DNA of 64,000 bases from positions 143,244 to 207,243 of the forward strand of contig NZ_JAAXCV010000019.1 of the NCBI RefSeq assembly GCF_012911895.1. The letters are read 5' to 3'. Each line of letters opens with the position of its first letter. Position 1 is the stretch's first letter. Source of the stretch: Bacillus sp. RO3. GTDB lineage: Bacteria > Bacillota > Bacilli > Bacillales > Bacillaceae_B. Under the pieces are notes generated by a model. The model did no database searches, was not told where the DNA came from, and saw nothing but the letters and a program-made list of their open reading frames with translations. This document shows positions 42,631 through 51,330 of the stretch, in pieces. A program made the translations under genes and the position numbers.

Positions 42631-43596
42631 GTGAGGGGAGACCGTTTGGTATCGATTCTATTACTATTACAATCACACGGACAAATGAGCGCCAGGGAAC
42701 TGGCAGAAAAATTAGAAGTATCTGAGCGGACCATTTACCGTGATATGGACGCCCTGAGCGGAACCGGAATCCCCGTCGTGGCAGAGCGTGGCAAGAACGG
42801 GGGCTGGTCTTTGCTTGAAGACTATCAGACGGACCTCACCGGGTTTAAGGAATCTGAAATCCGGGCATTGTTCGTCCCCCCGTCCACGCACCTGCTGGAT
42901 GATCTAGGACTTACCCGTATATCCCGGGAAGCCCGGACCAAGCTCATCGCCTCTCTTCCGTCCACCTATCGGGAAAACGCCAAAGACGTATGGAACCGTA
43001 TCCATATCGACACGAGCGCATGGCGAAAGAAAAGAGAAAAGACCGACTCCTTCGAAGAGATCAAAGAGGCAATCTGGAATGAACATAAGCTGTCCATCAC
43101 CTATCAGGGTGCAGACGGAAAAACCGGCGACCGCATCGTGGAACCACTGGGACTTGTGGCCAAGGGTGACCTTTGGTATTTGATTGCCGCCAAGGAAAAT
43201 GGTGACATCCGGAATTACAGGGCCTCAAGGATCCAACGTGCCGAGCTTATGAGGGAGACGTTTCAAAGACCCGCCGATTTCGACCTGGCGGAGTACTGGA
43301 CATCTTCCACTCAATCCTTTATTCAACATCTTCCTTCCTACGAGGTGAAGGTTGAAGTCACCCGATCAGCCTTGCCGAGGTTGACCTTCACAGGCCGCTT
43401 CGCCCGAGTCCTTGAAACCGGAGATGCACATAACCGGGAATGGGTGCCTGTGACACTATCCTTTGATTCAGAAGAAGAAGCGAAAGGATACCTATTGGGA
43501 TTTGCCGACCAGGTCAAAATCGTCGAACCTCAACCACTCCGCCGGAAGATCCTCCAAATGGCAGAAGCAACCGTAGCGTCATACAAACCAAATTGA
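42631..43596 (+). CDS. HTH-WYL transcriptional regulator (YafY-like)
   Basis: 321 residues. N-terminal DeoR-type helix-turn-helix: MSARELAEKLEVSERTIYRD; middle WYL domain with DLWYLIAAKENGDIRNYRAS at about 180-200; C-terminal WCX part. Ligand unknown; it probably controls the divergent SDR. I favour the GTG at 42631 (AAAGGGTGG, good spacing) over a TTG 18 bp upstream. The stop codon overlaps the inverted repeat pair at 43596. Confidence 0.9.
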   Translation: MRGDRLVSILLLLQSHGQMSARELAEKLEVSERTIYRDMDALSGTGIPVVAERGKNGGWSLLEDYQTDLTGFKESEIRALFVPPSTHLLDDLGLTRISREARTKLIASLPSTYRENAKDVWNRIHIDTSAWRKKREKTDSFEEIKEAIWNEHKLSITYQGADGKTGDRIVEPLGLVAKGDLWYLIAAKENGDIRNYRASRIQRAELMRETFQRPADFDLAEYWTSSTQSFIQHLPSYEVKVEVTRSALPRLTFTGRFARVLETGDAHNREWVPVTLSFDSEEEAKGYLLGFADQVKIVEPQPLRRKILQMAEATVASYKPN

Positions 43597-43641
43597 AAGG
43601 TCCGTCCCTCATCGCGTTAAAGCGTTGAGGGACGGACCTTT
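43596..43641. repeat. inverted pair of the dispersed repeat (copies 10 and 11), hairpin
   Basis: AAAGGTCCGTCCCTC at 43596-43610 and GAGGGACGGACCTTT at 43627-43641 form a 16-bp perfect stem around a 14-nt loop, which has an inner CGC/GCG pair. It begins at the last base of the WYL gene stop codon. It may act as terminator or mRNA 3' end although the T-run is short. Confidence 0.85.
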
Positions 43642-43712
43642 GTCGTCATTTCATAAACGTTTCTACAACATCCCGTTCTTCCATTACCTGCACCTTTCAA
43701 ATCAGGTCAATT

Positions 43713-44108
43713 CTACTTCGCATCCTTATCCGGCTGATGAATTCCGAACACATTCCCTTCCGTGTCCACATAATACCCCTGCCACGCCATTCCCGGAAGG
43801 GCGTACTTCGGCAGAGCCACTTTGCCGCCGTGCTCGAGGATGAGCTTCTCCGTTTCATCATAATTCTCGACGCCCATGGTGCACGAATATCCATTCATCG
43901 GCTGCTTCGGTTCTGGAGGGGCCGTTTGACGCTGCATCAAGGCACCATTGATCCCCATTTCCCCTTCTTCCCCTGTCACTGCCCCAAAGTAGGGCATTCC
44001 CGCATATTCGCTCCAGTCCTCGAATTTCCATCCGAACACCTCTCCATAAAACATCTTTGCCCGCTCCATTTCTTCCACATGAACTTCAAAATGTACCAAT
44101 CTTCCCAT
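43713..44108 (-). CDS. VOC-family (glyoxalase-like) protein
   Basis: 131 residues. GRLVHFEVHVEEMERAKMFY, VFGWKFEDW and, in the second half, GYSCTMGVENYDETEKLILE and WQGYYVDTEGNVFGIHQPD give two beta-alpha-beta-beta-beta units. Metal-binding positions (His in VHFEVHV, Glu-like sites) are partly kept. Members range from glyoxalase to antibiotic binding, so function is open. AAAGGGG before the ATG at 44108. Confidence 0.88.
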   Translation of the reverse strand: MGRLVHFEVHVEEMERAKMFYGEVFGWKFEDWSEYAGMPYFGAVTGEEGEMGINGALMQRQTAPPEPKQPMNGYSCTMGVENYDETEKLILEHGGKVALPKYALPGMAWQGYYVDTEGNVFGIHQPDKDAK

Positions 44109-44334
44109 TGCCGATTCCCCTTTCGATTGTATCATTCACTATAAACATTCTATTTCAGATAAAAAAATCCTTCTCTTGCTGATGTATATTGAAAAAATCT
44201 GTGAATCATTGATCCAAATCACCTAAGCATCCGTTTTCCAGGTGAACATCGGAAATGCGTGAACCCTATTTGTGTGGCAATTATGAAGAAAGCTTGTCTA
44301 ATATGTTACACATGAACATTTTTTCACATTTTTC

Positions 44335-44376
44335 AACAATGATTCTATTGTTTAATCAATAAGCCCTCCATATGAT
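44335..44376 (+). promoter_or_regulatory. promoter and inverted-repeat operator of the YcnK-like operon
   Basis: AACAAT-N6-ATTGTT at 44335-44352 overlaps the -35 TTGTTT (44348-44353); after 17 bp the -10 is TATGAT (44371-44376). Transcription would start near 44383, 31 bp before the ATG. An operator over the -35 suits repression by the first gene product. Confidence 0.6.
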
Positions 44377-44413
44377 TGATGTATAGAACGTTTACATCAG
44401 AAAGGAGCTGCCT

Positions 44414-44983
44414 ATGCTCCCCATCGACAGACAACAGAAGATTCTAGCTTGGCTGAAAGAGGAAGGGACCCTGCGGGTATCGGAAATCAGTTCCCGGCTG
44501 GGGGTGTCGGAAATGACGGTGTACCGCGATTTGAAGCCTCTCCTTGAAGAGAATAAGGTACAAAAGACTTCCAACGGCATTTCAACCTCAGAGAGAAGAG
44601 GTATACCGACAGATTCCTGCATCTACTGCCTTAAGCCCGCCACCTCCAGAAGGTCCGTTCAACTGGTGAAGAAGGATCACTCGATCGAGCAGGCGTGCTG
44701 CCCTCATTGCGGATTGCTCCGCTACGACGATATCAAAGAAGATGTGGTCCAGATACTCTGCCGTGATTTCCTGACGGATATGACCATCAGCGGGAAGACC
44801 GCCACCTTCGTGATCGGGGCTGATTTAAACCTGAATTGCTGCCACCCTCAGGTCATCGCCTTTGATTCGAACAAACAGGCCCGTCAATTCCAGACAGGAT
44901 TTGGTGGTCACCTGTACAACTTTCAACGGGCCATCTCTGCCATATCAGAAGAAATGCAGGGATCAGGCTGCTGTCACGATTAA
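44414..44983 (+). CDS. YcnK-like DeoR-type regulator with NosL-like metal domain
   Basis: 189 residues. N-terminal winged helix of the DeoR type: RQQKILAWLKEEGTLRVSEI, SRLGVSEMTVYRDLKPLL. The C-terminal domain is NosL-like: CIYCLKPATSRR, CCPHCGLLRY, then DFLTDMTISGKTATFVIGAD and CCHPQVIAFDSNKQARQFQT. It is rich in cysteine, including a C-terminal GSGCCHD. B. subtilis YcnK has this same pairing and represses the copper import gene ycnJ. Here it heads an operon with PepSY and FixH-type genes. GGAG before the ATG. Confidence 0.85.
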   Translation: MLPIDRQQKILAWLKEEGTLRVSEISSRLGVSEMTVYRDLKPLLEENKVQKTSNGISTSERRGIPTDSCIYCLKPATSRRSVQLVKKDHSIEQACCPHCGLLRYDDIKEDVVQILCRDFLTDMTISGKTATFVIGADLNLNCCHPQVIAFDSNKQARQFQTGFGGHLYNFQRAISAISEEMQGSGCCHD

Positions 44984-45000
44984 GAAAAGAGGAAACCACA

Positions 45001-46344
45001 ATGGAAAAAAAATCAACGAACTCACCTTATCAGACCATTTGGAGATGGCATTTCTATGCTGGAATCATCATCTCGCCGTTTTTACTGATCCTGGCTGTGA
45101 CGGGATCGATCTATCTCTTCAAGCCCCAAATTGAGCAAAACCTTTATAAAGAGTACTACCAAGTCACCCCACAGGAAGACAGACTCTCTGCCACTGAATT
45201 GATGGATGAGGTGAAGACCCTCCATCCAGATGCTCAGATTACCAGCTACCGTCCAGGTGAAAGCCCTGACCGGTCCAGCGAATTCGGCGTCAGTACGGAA
45301 GCTGGTTCCACCACTGTCTTTATGGATCCATACACTGGAAAGTCACTGGGGGAGCTGAAACCGGAAGACCGGATCATGAATAAAATCATAGAATTCCACG
45401 GAGAACTGATGGCGGGGACTTTAGGGGACCGGATCGTCGAGCTTGTTGCCTGCTGGGCGATCGTCCTGATTGTGACTGGACTGTTCCTTTGGTTCCCACG
45501 TAAAAAGGACAAGCTGTCCGGGATCCTGTTCCCTCGATTCCATAAAGGAAAAAGCATCCTTCGTAGAGACCTGCATGCTGTACCGGGATTCTGGATCACA
45601 GCAGGCATGCTGTTCCTGATCTTGACCGGTCTGCCGTGGTCCGGATTCTGGGGCACCAACTTCCAGAATCTCATGACCAATGCCGGTGCAGGCTATCCTC
45701 CTTCCATCTGGTCAGGAGAGGCACCGGAATCCGTCCTTCAAACGAAGGAAATCGCCGAGGTTCCATGGGCGGCAGAAAATCTTGAGGTACCTGTATCGGC
45801 CCTTCAAGGCTACACCCAAGTATCCATGAATGATGTTGTAGATATTGCCAAAAGAGAAGGAATTGATCCAGGCTATAAAGTATTCATCCCTCAGGATGAA
45901 AAAGGGGTGTTTACGTTATCCGCCTTCCCTGCCAAGGCCCAGAACGAAGTCACCATGCACCTTGATCAATATACAGGAGCTGTTCTCGCTGATTACCGAT
46001 ATGACAACTACGGAGTCGGAGGAAAGATAGTGGCCATGGGTATCACCCTTCATACAGGCACGCAATTCGGCTTTTTCAACCAGCTGCTGAGCCTGTTCAT
46101 ATGTCTTGGCATCATCCTTGTCGTAGTCAGCGGTGTTTATTTATGGCTAAAGCGGAAGCCGAACAAAGGAATGGGTGCACCGAAAGCACCCACCATCCTG
46201 AAGATGAAGCTGTTCCTGGCCCTAATGATTGGACTGGGCATCCTGTTCCCCCTTGTGGGAGTGTCATTGATTGTCATCCTGCTCGTTGACCGTCTGCTGA
46301 TCAAACGGATCCCTGCTACAAAAAAATTCTTCGGTGCAGCATAA
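45001..46344 (+). CDS. PepSY-associated membrane protein
   Basis: 447 residues. Four membrane segments with PepSY-like outer parts between. WRWHFYAGIIISPFLLILAV opens the first; histidines recur in EFHGELMAG, RRDLHAVPGFWI and ITLHTGTQFGF, as in the PiuB/FecR-like PepSY_TM family where they may bind haem or metal. It follows the YcnK-like gene by 17 bp and precedes the FixH-type lipoprotein by 16 bp. I read it as a metal or haem reductase-like membrane part of a copper-linked operon (inference). Confidence 0.85.
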   Translation: MEKKSTNSPYQTIWRWHFYAGIIISPFLLILAVTGSIYLFKPQIEQNLYKEYYQVTPQEDRLSATELMDEVKTLHPDAQITSYRPGESPDRSSEFGVSTEAGSTTVFMDPYTGKSLGELKPEDRIMNKIIEFHGELMAGTLGDRIVELVACWAIVLIVTGLFLWFPRKKDKLSGILFPRFHKGKSILRRDLHAVPGFWITAGMLFLILTGLPWSGFWGTNFQNLMTNAGAGYPPSIWSGEAPESVLQTKEIAEVPWAAENLEVPVSALQGYTQVSMNDVVDIAKREGIDPGYKVFIPQDEKGVFTLSAFPAKAQNEVTMHLDQYTGAVLADYRYDNYGVGGKIVAMGITLHTGTQFGFFNQLLSLFICLGIILVVVSGVYLWLKRKPNKGMGAPKAPTILKMKLFLALMIGLGILFPLVGVSLIVILLVDRLLIKRIPATKKFFGAA

Positions 46345-46360
46345 GAAAGGAAGATGCGTC

Positions 46361-46825
46361 ATGAAATCCAAGATAACCTTAAGTAGTATCCTTCTCCTCT
46401 CCATGCTTCTCGGAGCCTGCGCACCGAAAGAAGATGCAGCGGAACTCTATCGTCAGGAGTCCCCTCTTCAGGCAGATATCACCATGCCTAAGGACTTCTC
46501 CGGCGATGAGCCGATTCACATCGCACTCACTCAAGACGGGCAAACCGTCGATGATTCCCAGTTTGTCCATGTGGAAATCTGGAAAGGGGACGGCTCCTTC
46601 CATCATCAAATGGAAGATGCTGAGAATGCAGGGGATGGTACGTATACATTCTCCAAAGAGCTGACGGAAGAAGGCCTTTATTACATCAAGGTCCATGCCG
46701 GCAGCAACGGGTCCACCATCATGCCTACTCTTCCCTTTGCCGTAGGTGAACTTTCCAAGGCCGACGTGGAAGCTCTGAGCGAAGAAGTCCCTGATGGAAA
46801 CGGAAATCATGAGGGGCATCACTGA
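46361..46825 (+). CDS. FixH/YtkA-like lipoprotein
   Basis: 154 residues. Lipobox LGAC at about 18-21. The mature part is a single beta-sandwich: FVHVEIWKGDGSFHHQMEDA and GTYTFSKELTEEGLYYIKVH, as in YtkA-like and FixH domains that aid cytochrome oxidase or copper chemistry. The tail GNGNHEGHH is His-rich and may bind metal. AAAGGAAG before the ATG at 46361; a longer frame upstream overlaps the PepSY stop codon. Confidence 0.82.
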   Translation: MKSKITLSSILLLSMLLGACAPKEDAAELYRQESPLQADITMPKDFSGDEPIHIALTQDGQTVDDSQFVHVEIWKGDGSFHHQMEDAENAGDGTYTFSKELTEEGLYYIKVHAGSNGSTIMPTLPFAVGELSKADVEALSEEVPDGNGNHEGHH

Positions 46826-46840
46826 TCCAATTAAGATATA

Positions 46841-46877
46841 AAAAAGGGGGACCGGCTTATGTACCGGTCCCCCTTCT
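46841..46877. terminator. bidirectional terminator
   Basis: AAGGGGGACCGG and CCGGTCCCCCTT form a 12-bp stem over an 8-nt loop between convergent genes. Confidence 0.85.
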
Positions 46878-46897
46878 TCATGATGCCGATAGTCCAG

Positions 46898-47269
46898 TCA
46901 GGCAAGCAGAGCGTCTGCGATCAGCTTGTCAAACTTCCTGACATCAATTCCTTTTTTCAGCTTCACTTTCATATGACCGGCCTTGGTCCACAGCTCGACT
47001 TCTGCGTTCACGTCAAGAAAACTGCCGGCATTCTCTGTCGACCACATAGTGATGGAAGAATACGGGAGGGAATAGATTTCGACCTTTTTCCCCGTCAGCC
47101 CCTGAGAGTCCCTTACAATCAATCTCTTCGTAGTAAAGATGGCGCTGTCCCGGATGGTCTTATACGCAGCCACCGCCTCTTCCCCTTTAATTAAAAGATC
47201 ATTCACGTCATCTGGAATTGGACATTCTGAAAGAAACGTCCATTCCAGCATTCCTGTCGCTACAGCCAT
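46898..47269 (-). CDS. bacterial PH-domain protein (YozO-like)
   Basis: 123 residues, nearly all one bPH domain: YKTIRDSAIFTTKRLIVRDS, KKVEIYSLPYSSITMWSTEN and a C-terminal helix (KFDKLIADALL). Role unknown. AAGGAGG before the ATG at 47269. Confidence 0.85.
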   Translation of the reverse strand: MAVATGMLEWTFLSECPIPDDVNDLLIKGEEAVAAYKTIRDSAIFTTKRLIVRDSQGLTGKKVEIYSLPYSSITMWSTENAGSFLDVNAEVELWTKAGHMKVKLKKGIDVRKFDKLIADALLA

Positions 47270-47447
47270 TCGTTATAACCTCCTTAAAAAATCACTCAAT
47301 ATTACCCATTCTCTGTCTGGAATGGAAACCCTTCTTTTTCAAACATCTTTCATTTGGCACTTCTGTGAATAGGGAGTAATCTCCCCCATTAGACTGCTCC
47401 TCTGCTATACTAAAAGCATGGACGTACCTACAGAAAGGAGCCCGCTT

Positions 47448-48209
47448 ATGATCATCCGGGAAACCAATGACTCATTCATCATGATCAGACAGCATGATCA
47501 CGCCTTTTTATCAGGGGAAACCATCAAGTACTTCAACCGAGACCTCCTACTATCAGATGACTTCTTCGACGATGCCTTATATGCCTCCTATCAGCATGAC
47601 CGGAGCTGGATCAGTCTTGATGAAACACCGATTTGGAATGACCGCGACAACATTCCTTACACCTTTTCTGACTACCCCCTCCTCCCAAAGCTCGCCTTCT
47701 ATAAAATCGGTGTGGATGAAATCGAGAGGGTGAACACCTATGCCAGCCTCCTTTGCAGCATGCACTTCTGCTCCTTCTTTTCCGACTCAGCCAATAAAGA
47801 CTGTGTTGTCTTTTTAACAGGAGAAGCAAGACGGCAGTCACGCCTCAAGGAGCAGTTCCATGATCTTGACGAAGACCTGCTGCAGCAGCATTTCCACCTG
47901 CTCCAATTCTCGGATAACCTCTCTTTATATCTGTGCCTGAACGAACCCGGTGTGAGCAAAGAAGAGGAACACCCCTGGTTCAGGAACGGCTTCCACCATA
48001 CAGAAATGTTTCACCCGGAGAATCGTCCCTTCACGGCTAAGTGGGTGAACCTGAATCAAGTGACCCTTGATCCGTATCCATTTAATAGGGATTTCCACTT
48101 ATCCATGCCGTTCAAAACCGTCTCCAAGAGCCTGGTTCAAGAGATGGGGATAGCAGAGGCTTATAAGAAAAGTGAATTGGAAGAAAAGAAGATTCATATC
48201 TCCCAATAG
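47448..48209 (+). CDS. DUF3891 family protein
   Basis: 253 residues. IMIRQHDHAFLSGETIKYF (two conserved His), SYQHDRSWISLDETPIWND and LCSMHFCSFF match DUF3891, a His/Asp-rich helical family resembling HD-type metal proteins. Function unknown. AAAGGAG before the ATG at 47448; longer frames start upstream without a site. Confidence 0.82.
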   Translation: MIIRETNDSFIMIRQHDHAFLSGETIKYFNRDLLLSDDFFDDALYASYQHDRSWISLDETPIWNDRDNIPYTFSDYPLLPKLAFYKIGVDEIERVNTYASLLCSMHFCSFFSDSANKDCVVFLTGEARRQSRLKEQFHDLDEDLLQQHFHLLQFSDNLSLYLCLNEPGVSKEEEHPWFRNGFHHTEMFHPENRPFTAKWVNLNQVTLDPYPFNRDFHLSMPFKTVSKSLVQEMGIAEAYKKSELEEKKIHISQ

Positions 48210-48210
48210 A

Positions 48211-48247
48211 AAAACAGGGTCTCCGTCTTGAAGGGACCCTGTTTTTT
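48211..48247. terminator. bidirectional terminator
   Basis: AAAACAGGGTC and GACCCTGTTTT pair over a 12-nt loop, with T-runs in both directions, between convergent genes. Confidence 0.82.
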
Positions 48248-48278
48248 CATCTGTAAATATACGCTGAAACAACTCGTT

Positions 48279-49550
48279 CTAAGAAGACACTGCTACATTC
48301 TTACCCGGTACAGCCTTCTCCCTCACCTCTAACGTTTTCATGACCACAGAGAATAAAGCCGTCCCTGTAAGGCCAAGCACAAGGAGGATTCCACCCATGG
48401 CCAGTGGAGAGACCCATTCCCCAACGATGATGAGTAAAGAGGCGATGATCATGGCCCCATAAAAGGTCAGGCTGTAAAAGGCCATGTACGTGCTCCGTGC
48501 ATGGGCAGGGGCAAGGTCCCCAATCATCGCCTGCTTGATGGGCACATACATGAGCTCCCCCATGGTCCCGATAAACCCCAGAATAAAGAGGAAGAGGATG
48601 TTGTTCGTGAAGGCAAACGCGCTGAAACAAACAGAAAAGATGAACATCCCCGTCACAAGGGTCCAGCGGTCCTTCCATTTCTTAAATAAAAATAAAACAA
48701 CCGTGGAAAACAGCACGACCAATACCGTATTTTCCGTCTTGAGGAATCCAAGCACTTTCGTTCCATCCATGACAAAATCAAAGCCGAAGAAGGAAGCGGA
48801 TTGTTCCGGGATATCCTTCTCCAGGCGGATCCCCACATAATTGGTAAGGGATTGCTCCAGGGTGAGGATGAATACGGCACCCACGATATAAAACATGAAT
48901 AATTTGTCTTTCAATACAACGGAATAACTGTGAACCATCCCTGAAGAGGGCTTGTCTTGAGAATCTGAAGTTTCTTTGGAAGGTGTGTAGGTTTCTGAGA
49001 TGAAGGTGATGGTAATCAGGACGGACAGAAGTGAAATCGCCGAGATCCCGATGAATAATTCAAACAAATACGCCTTAAACAGAAAGGCTCCGATGATACC
49101 GCCGATGGCAGTGGCGAGATTACTAAGCCAGTAGCTGACCGTAAAGACAAGTTTCCTTGATTCTGAATCCGTCACATCGATGATCATGGCCTGTGCAGCC
49201 GGTTGAAACATCCCTCCGGCAAACATATTGAGGACGAAGATTCCGGCTGTTACATACGGAAGATCGAACCACGGGGAATTGCATATGGCAATCAATAAAT
49301 AGGTGACGAGAACACCGGTTTCCGAATAGATCATGATGGTGCGACGGCCGACTTTATCCGATATATGGCCGCCGATGAATCCCCCGGCGACTCCGCTGAT
49401 AACAATGAGGATCAGGATGATCCCGGTTTGTGCAGCCCCAATTTTCCCGGCAAAGTAAATGGCCAGGAAAGGGAACACCGCCATGGAAACGAGTCCACCG
49501 AGGAACTGCATGGCAAGTCTTAGTTTAACGTTCGGATGAATATCCCTCAT
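48279..49550 (-). CDS. MFS transporter
   Basis: 423 residues, 12 membrane helices. Motif A is GGHISDKVGRRTIMIYSETG. The family is of the YttB/MdtH-like drug or multidrug exporters. The preceding gene is a TetR regulator on the same strand. The start is uncertain: several ATG follow GGGGGGAGGA; I chose 49550 (10 nt spacing), with 49559 and 49556 as alternatives. Confidence 0.88.
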   Translation of the reverse strand: MRDIHPNVKLRLAMQFLGGLVSMAVFPFLAIYFAGKIGAAQTGIILILIVISGVAGGFIGGHISDKVGRRTIMIYSETGVLVTYLLIAICNSPWFDLPYVTAGIFVLNMFAGGMFQPAAQAMIIDVTDSESRKLVFTVSYWLSNLATAIGGIIGAFLFKAYLFELFIGISAISLLSVLITITFISETYTPSKETSDSQDKPSSGMVHSYSVVLKDKLFMFYIVGAVFILTLEQSLTNYVGIRLEKDIPEQSASFFGFDFVMDGTKVLGFLKTENTVLVVLFSTVVLFLFKKWKDRWTLVTGMFIFSVCFSAFAFTNNILFLFILGFIGTMGELMYVPIKQAMIGDLAPAHARSTYMAFYSLTFYGAMIIASLLIIVGEWVSPLAMGGILLVLGLTGTALFSVVMKTLEVREKAVPGKNVAVSS

Positions 49551-49573
49551 TCTCATCATTCCTCCCCCCATCC

Positions 49574-50164
49574 TTACTTGACCGGACCGAACAGTCTCAG
49601 TGCCTGGATCTTCATATCGCTCCAGATCAGGTGGGTATGCTCGTCAATAAACGTCAGCCTCAATCCATTCAAAAGGGCTATATAGGATTGAGCCATCAAC
49701 ACTGGCGAACCTTCATAGAAGTGTCCCTGTTCCTGACCCTCCTTGATGATGGGGAAGATGCTCTCTGCAAAGGCATCAACAAACCTACTCAATTCCTCAA
49801 AAAGCACCGGGTAGCGCTCCGGCCTGGCGAGGACCTGCTGGGACAGGCGAAGGAACTCCTTTTTCTTTGAAAACACATCCAGCTGGCAATCGATCATTTC
49901 TTTGACCATCTCCAGCGGGCTCCCCTTATACCGTTCCTCGATTTCAACAAAATACGGCTTGATATCTTCCAACGGCTCCAGGATCGCAGCCTCAAAAAGA
50001 ACTTCCTTCGTGGAAAAATACGTGAACACCGATCCAAAGCTCACCCCTGCTTCCTTGGCGATGGCCGCGATGGTCGTCTCTGCAAACCCGTTCTCACTGT
50101 ATAGTTTCACCGCCGCTTGAAGAATGTCTTCTCTCTTTTTCTTCTTTTTTTCCTCCAGTGACAT
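49574..50164 (-). CDS. TetR-family regulator of the MFS gene
   Basis: 196 residues. Helix-turn-helix: ILQAAVKLYSENGFAETTIA then AIAKEAGVSFGSVFTYFSTK. It is followed by the MFS gene within 30 bp. A 22-bp perfect palindrome lies 23 bp upstream of the ATG and is the probable operator, so the operon likely represses itself. AAGGGGG precedes the ATG. Confidence 0.92.
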   Translation of the reverse strand: MSLEEKKKKKREDILQAAVKLYSENGFAETTIAAIAKEAGVSFGSVFTYFSTKEVLFEAAILEPLEDIKPYFVEIEERYKGSPLEMVKEMIDCQLDVFSKKKEFLRLSQQVLARPERYPVLFEELSRFVDAFAESIFPIIKEGQEQGHFYEGSPVLMAQSYIALLNGLRLTFIDEHTHLIWSDMKIQALRLFGPVK

Positions 50165-50187
50165 GGTTGATCCCCCTTTTTGAAAAA

Positions 50188-50209
50188 AATGATTGATTAA
50201 TCAATCATT
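50188..50209. promoter_or_regulatory. 22-bp perfect palindromic operator
   Basis: Half-site AATGATTGATT followed directly by its reverse complement. It lies directly ahead of the TetR/MFS operon. Confidence 0.78.
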
Positions 50210-50250
50210 ATTATATTGAAAATGGAAGATTGGGTCAATATGGAAAATGA

Positions 50251-50350
50251 TTTTGGGAACTATGGTTTTTGAAAATATAATTCTGCTTTTGAAAACATAA
50301 TCCGGTTTTTGAAAACATAATCCGATTTTTGAAAATATAATTCTGCTTTT
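50251..50350 (+). repeat. tandem array of 20-bp units GAAAAYATAATYCYGNTTTT
   Basis: Units at 50271, 50291, 50311 and 50331: GAAAATATAATTCTGCTTTT, GAAAACATAATCCGGTTTTT, GAAAACATAATCCGATTTTT, GAAAATATAATTCTGCTTTT. A partial unit lies on each side. The period is exactly 20 bp. The core TAATCCGGTTTT resembles the AATCCTGTTTT unit at 27256. No spacers between units and no coding frame. Confidence 0.82.
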
Positions 50351-50357
50351 GAAAAAA

Positions 50358-50406
50358 AGGACTGCCCCCGTACCCAGTGATCACTCACACGTACAGGGGC
50401 AGTCCT
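50358..50406 (-). terminator. terminator after degV-like gene
   Basis: AGGACTGCCCC and GGGGCAGTCCT, extended by GTAC, form a long stem; the minus side ends in TTTTTTTC. Confidence 0.85.
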
Positions 50407-50410
50407 AATT

Positions 50411-51304
50411 CTATTCTCTATCAAAAAAACTTTTCTTTTCTCTTTTTTCCAGGAAAAACATTGAAATGGCACCCAATCCGACATGGGTCCCCACTGAGAC
50501 GCCCATTTGCATGATGTAGATGTCTCCTGAATAATCGGTTTCCGACTCGATTTTCGCCTTAAGGTTCTCGGCAATTTTAATATCGGATGTGTACCCGATG
50601 ATGACAAAGTCGGCCATGTCCCGGTCGTACCGGCTGGAGAATTCCTCCACGTAATGCTTCAGGACCTTTTTCAGTCCTCTTTCTTTTCCAACGATGGCGC
50701 CTTTTCCTTTTTTCATGGACATGATTGGCTTCAGCATGAGGAGCTTGCCGATAAAGGCACTGGCATTGGTGAGCCTGCCGCTTTTCAACAGATGATCCAG
50801 ATCGTTCACAGAAAGGAAATGCTTAACCTTCTCCTTATAGGACTCATTGAATTCAACAATCTCTTCAAATGTCGCTCCTTCTTCCCTCATCTTGGCGCTT
50901 TTCAGAACAAGGAGGCCGCTTCCATGGCTCATACAGGTGGAGTCCACCACATGTATCTTCACAGTGGAGTCGCGGTCTTCTTCATAGAAATATCCTTTGG
51001 CAATCTCCGCTGACTGGTACGCACCACTCGTTCCACTGGACATACAGATACAGATGATTTCTTTATATCCATCCTTAACGGCCTGCTGCATAATCGCCAC
51101 ATACTCTGCCGGGCTCGGCATTCCCGTAGTGGGAAACTCCGGCAGCCCTTCCATCATTCCATATAATTCATCGGGTTGAATATCCACCCTGTCTCTATAC
51201 ATCTCTCCCCCGATATTAATTGTCAATGGGGCCAAGCTTATATCGTATAATTCCAACACCTCATCGGATAAATCACAAGTTGAATCAGCCATTATTTTTA
51301 TCAT
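50411..51304 (-). CDS. DegV-family fatty acid-binding protein (FakB-like)
   Basis: 297 residues. IMADSTCDLSDEVLELYDIS at the start, FPTTGMPSPAEY, CICMSSGTSGAYQSA and VDSTCMSHGSG are DegV signatures; the Thr/Ser loop binds a fatty acid carboxylate. Such proteins hand fatty acids to FakA kinase for phospholipid synthesis. No fakA nearby. ATG at 51304 with GGAGGG; a small hairpin is placed just ahead of this site. Confidence 0.92.
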   Translation of the reverse strand: MIKIMADSTCDLSDEVLELYDISLAPLTINIGGEMYRDRVDIQPDELYGMMEGLPEFPTTGMPSPAEYVAIMQQAVKDGYKEIICICMSSGTSGAYQSAEIAKGYFYEEDRDSTVKIHVVDSTCMSHGSGLLVLKSAKMREEGATFEEIVEFNESYKEKVKHFLSVNDLDHLLKSGRLTNASAFIGKLLMLKPIMSMKKGKGAIVGKERGLKKVLKHYVEEFSSRYDRDMADFVIIGYTSDIKIAENLKAKIESETDYSGDIYIMQMGVSVGTHVGLGAISMFFLEKREKKSFFDRE

Positions 51305-51314
51305 ATATGCCCTC

Positions 51315-51330
51315 CGATAGCAATCTATCG
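51315..51330 (-). other. hairpin adjoining the degV-like ribosome site
   Basis: Minus strand CGATAG-ATTG-CTATCG, ending 1-2 bases before GGAGGG. Six-bp stem only; it may reduce or space ribosome binding, or be chance. Confidence 0.4.
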
